Origin: DATACN01 sp038215095
GTDB lineage: Bacteria > Actinomycetota > Thermoleophilia > Solirubrobacterales > Thermoleophilaceae
Reading direction: 5' to 3'
NCBI GenBank assembly: GCA_038215095.1
Contig: JBBQRG010000015.1
Location: forward strand, 1 to 42,406
DNA length: 42,406 bases
The notes under the pieces were generated by a model, which saw only the letters and a program-made list of their open reading frames with translations, made no database searches and had not been told where the DNA came from. A program made the translations under genes and the position numbers. Below, one piece after another: positions 39,807 through 42,406 of this stretch (the stretch's first letter is position 1; the number at the start of each line of letters is the position of its first letter).

Positions 39807-40496
39807 ATGCTCAGCAGGCTCAAAGGCGCGCGGCCATCGCCCGCGCTCGTAATCTCAATCATCGCGCTGTTCGTCTCGCTCGGGGGCGCCGGCTATGCAG
39901 CCGTCACCATCACCGGCAAGAACGTCAAGAACAGCTCGCTCACAGGCAAAGATGTCAAGAACAGCAGCCTTACCGGTAGCGACATCAAGAACAGCAGCCT
40001 TACCGGCTCCGACATCAAGAACGACAAGCTCACCGGCTCGGACATTCTCGAGTCGAGCCTCGGCAAGGTGCCGAGCGCGAGCAGCGCGGACAACGCGGCC
40101 AACGCGGGGAATGCCAACAGCGTGGGTGGGCTTGGCGCTTCTGCGTTCCAGCACCGTGTCAGGTGGGCACTGGTGGACGGCGGCGGCGGGACCGGCGGCT
40201 CAGGCACAATCCTCGCTCAGTCCGGCGGCATCACTGCTTCCGACAACACCGGCAGCACCAACTTCAACTACCTGAACTTCGGAAGCAGCGTCGCAAGCAA
40301 GCTGATCCTGGTTTCGCTGGACGGCAGCGCGCACGGGCAGATCACCGCTTCGCCGTGCGGGGCAGGGGCTGCGCCGGGCGGCTCGAGCTGCGCGGCGACG
40401 GGAACGAACGACGTGAACCACGTGATCATCCGGATGCGGAACGCCGGCGACACGGCGGGCGCCAACCTCACGTACTTCGTGGCTGTCGGCGACTAA
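39807..40496 (+). CDS. Exported repeat-stalk protein 3 (N-terminal TM, ten-residue repeats, variable head)
   Basis: The 229-residue product begins MLSRLKGARPSPALVISIIALFVSLGGAGYA and has four near-identical 10-residue units: NVKNSSLTGK, DVKNSSLTGS, DIKNSSLTGS, DIKNDKLTGS. The family closing motif DILESSLGKVPSASSAD follows, then a Gly/Ser/Asn-rich head (SVGGLGASAFQHRVRWALVDGG, ending ANLTYFVAVGD) of about 130 residues with two Cys. AGGAGGG (39794-39800) lies 6 bases before ATG 39807. The repeats are the most regular of the three paralogues. Function unknown. Confidence 0.8.
   Translation: MLSRLKGARPSPALVISIIALFVSLGGAGYAAVTITGKNVKNSSLTGKDVKNSSLTGSDIKNSSLTGSDIKNDKLTGSDILESSLGKVPSASSADNAANAGNANSVGGLGASAFQHRVRWALVDGGGGTGGSGTILAQSGGITASDNTGSTNFNYLNFGSSVASKLILVSLDGSAHGQITASPCGAGAAPGGSSCAATGTNDVNHVIIRMRNAGDTAGANLTYFVAVGD
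39921..40040 (+). repeat. Tandem 30-base repeat, four copies, inside the repeat-stalk 3 gene
   Basis: Units begin at 39921, 39951, 39981 and 40011. Copies 2 and 3 differ at few bases (both contain TCAAGAACAGCAGCCTTACC), copies 1 and 4 more. Each encodes one 10-residue xxKNSSLTGx unit; a diverged fifth unit (40041-40070) begins the ILESSLGKV motif. Copy number could change by slippage in frame. Confidence 0.9.
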
Positions 40497-40506
40497 GCGC
40501 GACTTC

Positions 40507-40540
40507 GTGGCAGGTGGGCGGTTTCCCGCCCGCCTGCCAC
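40507..40540 (+). terminator. Hairpin after the repeat-stalk 3 gene
   Basis: GTGGCAGGTGGGCGG, loop TTTC, then CCGCCCGCCTGCCAC: 15 pairs with one T-G. It starts 11 bases after the stop of the stalk gene and ends 26 bases before the lipoprotein start. No T-run follows; it may be a GC-type terminator, an attenuator or an mRNA stabiliser. Confidence 0.5.
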
Positions 40541-40566
40541 GAACAACCAACCAGGAAAGAGATCAA

Positions 40567-40932
40567 GTGCGACGCGCCTCACTGCCCTGCCTTGTGACCG
40601 CCCTCATCGCTGTGGCGGCCGCGGGATGCGGTGACTCCCGGCAAAGTGCCGACCCGAAGGCCACGGATGCGAAACGGATGTCCACGTCGGCGCATCCGGC
40701 ACCGCAACCATCTGCAAAAGCGGCCCCTGGACGTGAGAAGCGCGGCGGGCGAGCCAATACGCGGCAGGACGGTTCGCAACCCCGCACGGATGAACCCGGG
40801 CGGCCGGGCAGGGCCGCTGCAGGTCGAGCCAGGGGCCAGTCACGCCAGGACACGGCCAACGCGCCCAAGCCGCCCCACGTCGTCAGCAGAGCGCAGGAAC
40901 GGGCAGACAAGGCCGCCCGGGCGACGCCTTAG
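40567..40932 (+). CDS. Small lipoprotein, Arg/Ala/Pro-rich and disordered
   Basis: The 121-residue product begins (V)RRASLPCLVTALIAVAAAGCGDSRQS, a signal with lipobox AAGC. The rest is low-complexity and rich in Arg, Pro, Ala, Asp and Gln, with no visible fold. GTG 40567 follows AGGAAAG. It closes the envelope island and is convergent with uvrA. The basic, flexible tail might bind polyanions or peptidoglycan; unknown family. Confidence 0.55.
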   Translation: MRRASLPCLVTALIAVAAAGCGDSRQSADPKATDAKRMSTSAHPAPQPSAKAAPGREKRGGRANTRQDGSQPRTDEPGRPGRAAAGRARGQSRQDTANAPKPPHVVSRAQERADKAARATP

Positions 40933-40949
40933 TTCGCGATCCGAAGCAC

Positions 40950-42406
40950 CTACGCCGCGGCGGCTACCTTCGGGCGCTGCCGCGGCCGCCGCTTGGCCGG
41001 CGCCACGATCTCGGCCAGGAAGCTGCCGGTGTACGAGCGGTCGGCCTTCGCGGCGACCTGCTCGGGTGTGCCCTTGGCCACCACCCGGCCGCCTTCCTCG
41101 CCGCCCTCGGGGCCCAGGTCGATGATGCGATCGGCCGTCTTGATGACGTCCAGGTTGTGCTCGATCACGACGACCGTGTTGCCCGCGTCCACGAGCCGGT
41201 TGAGCATCTCCAGCAGCCGCTGGACGTCGGCGAAGTGCAGGCCGGTCGTGGGCTCGTCGAGGATGTAGAGCGTGCGGCCGGTGGCGACCTTCGACAGCTC
41301 GCTGGAGAGCTTCACGCGCTGGGCCTCGCCGCCCGACAGCGTGGTGGCGGGCTGGCCGAGCCGGATGTAGTCGAGCCCGACGTCGTGCAGCGCCTCGACC
41401 TTGCGCCTGATCTTCGGGATGTGTTGGAAGAAGTCGCGCGCCTCCTCGACGGTCATGTCGAGCACGTCGGCGATCGTCTTGCCCTTGAAGCGGATGTCGA
41501 GCGTCTCGCGGTTGTAGCGCCGGCCGTGGCATTGCTCACAGGGGACGTAGACGTCGGGCAGGAAATGCATCTCGATCTTGATCTGACCGTCGCCCTTGCA
41601 GACCTCACAGCGACCGCCCTTGACGTTGAAGCTGAACCGACCCGGCTGGTAGCCGCGCACACGGGCGTCCGGCGTGCCGGCGAAGAGCTCGCGAATGGGG
41701 CCGAACAGGCCGACGTAGGTTGCCGGGTTCGACCGTGGCGTTCGACCGATGGGCGACTGATCGATCTCGATCACCTTGTCGACCGCCTGTGTGCCCTCGA
41801 GCGCATCGTGCTCGCCCGGCTCCTCGCGCGAGTTGCTCACAGCGCGGGCAAGCGCGCGGAACAGGATCTCAGTCACGAGCGTGCTCTTGCCGCTGCCGGA
41901 CACGCCGGTCACGGCCGTCATCGTCCCGAGCGGGAAGGTGGCGTCGATGTTCTTGAGGTTGTGCGAGCGGGCGTTGCGCACGACGAGGGCCTTGCCACTG
42001 CCGGCGCGCCTTTCTGCGGGAACGGGCACCGAGCGCTCGCCGCGCAGGAACGCACCCGTGATCGAGCGTGGCTCGTCGAGGATGTCCTTGAGCGACCCGG
42101 TTGCGATGACCTCGCCGCCGTGCTCGCCGGCACCCGGCCCGATATCGACGATGTAGTCGGCCGTTCGAATCGTCTCCTCGTCGTGCTCGACGACGATCAG
42201 CGTGTTGCCCAGGTCGCGCAGGCGCACAAGCGTGGCGATGAGCTTGGCGTTGTCCTTCTGGTGGAGGCCGATGGTCGGCTCGTCGAGGATGTAGAGGACG
42301 CCCATGAGCGACGACCCGATCTGCGTCGCCAGTCGGATGCGCTGCGCCTCGCCACCGCTCAGCGTCGATGACGTCCGGTTGATCGTCAGGTAATCGAGCC
42401 CGACAT
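40950..42406 (-). CDS. uvrA: Excinuclease ABC subunit UvrA, C-terminal half (runs off right edge)
   Basis: About 485 C-terminal residues of the nucleotide-excision repair damage sensor. From the edge the sequence shows the first ABC signature (TLSGGEAQRIRL) and Walker B (LYILDEPTIGLH). Then come the second Walker A (GVSGSGKST), the zinc finger (CEVCKGDGQ to CEQC), and the second signature (LSGGEAQRVKL) and Walker B (LYILDEPTTGLH), ending GSFLAEIVAP plus a basic tail. The N-terminal half lies outside the window. The frame has no break. Confidence 0.98.
   Translation of the reverse strand, partial: VGLDYLTINRTSSTLSGGEAQRIRLATQIGSSLMGVLYILDEPTIGLHQKDNAKLIATLVRLRDLGNTLIVVEHDEETIRTADYIVDIGPGAGEHGGEVIATGSLKDILDEPRSITGAFLRGERSVPVPAERRAGSGKALVVRNARSHNLKNIDATFPLGTMTAVTGVSGSGKSTLVTEILFRALARAVSNSREEPGEHDALEGTQAVDKVIEIDQSPIGRTPRSNPATYVGLFGPIRELFAGTPDARVRGYQPGRFSFNVKGGRCEVCKGDGQIKIEMHFLPDVYVPCEQCHGRRYNRETLDIRFKGKTIADVLDMTVEEARDFFQHIPKIRRKVEALHDVGLDYIRLGQPATTLSGGEAQRVKLSSELSKVATGRTLYILDEPTTGLHFADVQRLLEMLNRLVDAGNTVVVIEHNLDVIKTADRIIDLGPEGGEEGGRVVAKGTPEQVAAKADRSYTGSFLAEIVAPAKRRPRQRPKVAAAA

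Noticed and set aside
39921..40040. CRISPR-like array
   Set aside because: Repeats are directly adjacent without spacers and encode in-frame protein repeats.

Overview
The window is a dense, very GC-rich bacterial chromosome segment. It reads as an actinobacterium, most likely class Thermoleophilia (Solirubrobacterales-like). The grounds are the base composition, the many 4-base ATGA/GTGA overlaps, actinobacterial families (a CeoB/CeoC-like TrkA pair next to a universal-stress-domain permease, a SigB/SigF-type sigma factor, Rex, family 4 UDG) and three envelope proteins with the N-terminus SPxMxVALLALFVALGG followed by IKN/LTG repeats, which I associate with that group. The taxonomic call is inference. 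No phage, insertion sequence or CRISPR array is visible.

Layout. 1-149: start of a lipoprotein, probably an ABC solute-binding protein, running off the left edge. 249-4864 (minus): a DUF5317-MFS fusion, a candidate structured RNA, an IscU-like/MnmA fusion, a degenerate anti-sigma-like protein and a SigB-like sigma factor. 5009-7223 (plus): a 35-residue peptide gene with an ideal Shine-Dalgarno, then a membrane GGDEF-EAL protein. 7220-11216 (minus): basic membrane protein, metallo-beta-lactamase fold hydrolase, hisS, aspS. 11255-13297 (plus): a second GGDEF-EAL protein, whose tail overlaps an antisense formiminotransferase gene. 14100-18564 (plus): tRNA-Met(CAT), a small basic protein, an SRPBCC protein and a heterodimeric ABC exporter. 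18568-19501: cupredoxin lipoprotein, tRNA-Gln and a truncated membrane-protein remnant.

19544-28080 (minus) is an ion and energy block: H+-pyrophosphatase, two APC permeases with universal-stress domains, a pair of TrkA-type NAD-binding proteins and a ferredoxin-reductase-like flavoprotein. 28104-34488 (minus) is a tightly overlapped ten-gene run: family 4 UDG, tsaE, tsaB, rimI, tsaD, glutaredoxin-like, rex, YbdK-type ligase, DUF1844-like, and an MTA phosphorylase. It joins tRNA t6A synthesis with redox sensing and thiol or methylthio metabolism. 34571-37513 (plus) is a pantothenate operon: DUF2520 protein, panC, panD, panB.

37597-40932 is an accessory envelope island. Three paralogous membrane-anchored proteins with short-repeat stalks are interleaved with a hexapeptide acyltransferase, a DCC-family thiol oxidoreductase and a small lipoprotein. 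40950 to the right edge is the C-terminal half of uvrA.

Most of the window is housekeeping. The least explained parts are the envelope island, the RNA-like element before mnmA, the 35-residue peptide, the domain fusions (IscU-MnmA, DUF5317-MFS), and the TrkA/APC-USP/pyrophosphatase cluster.
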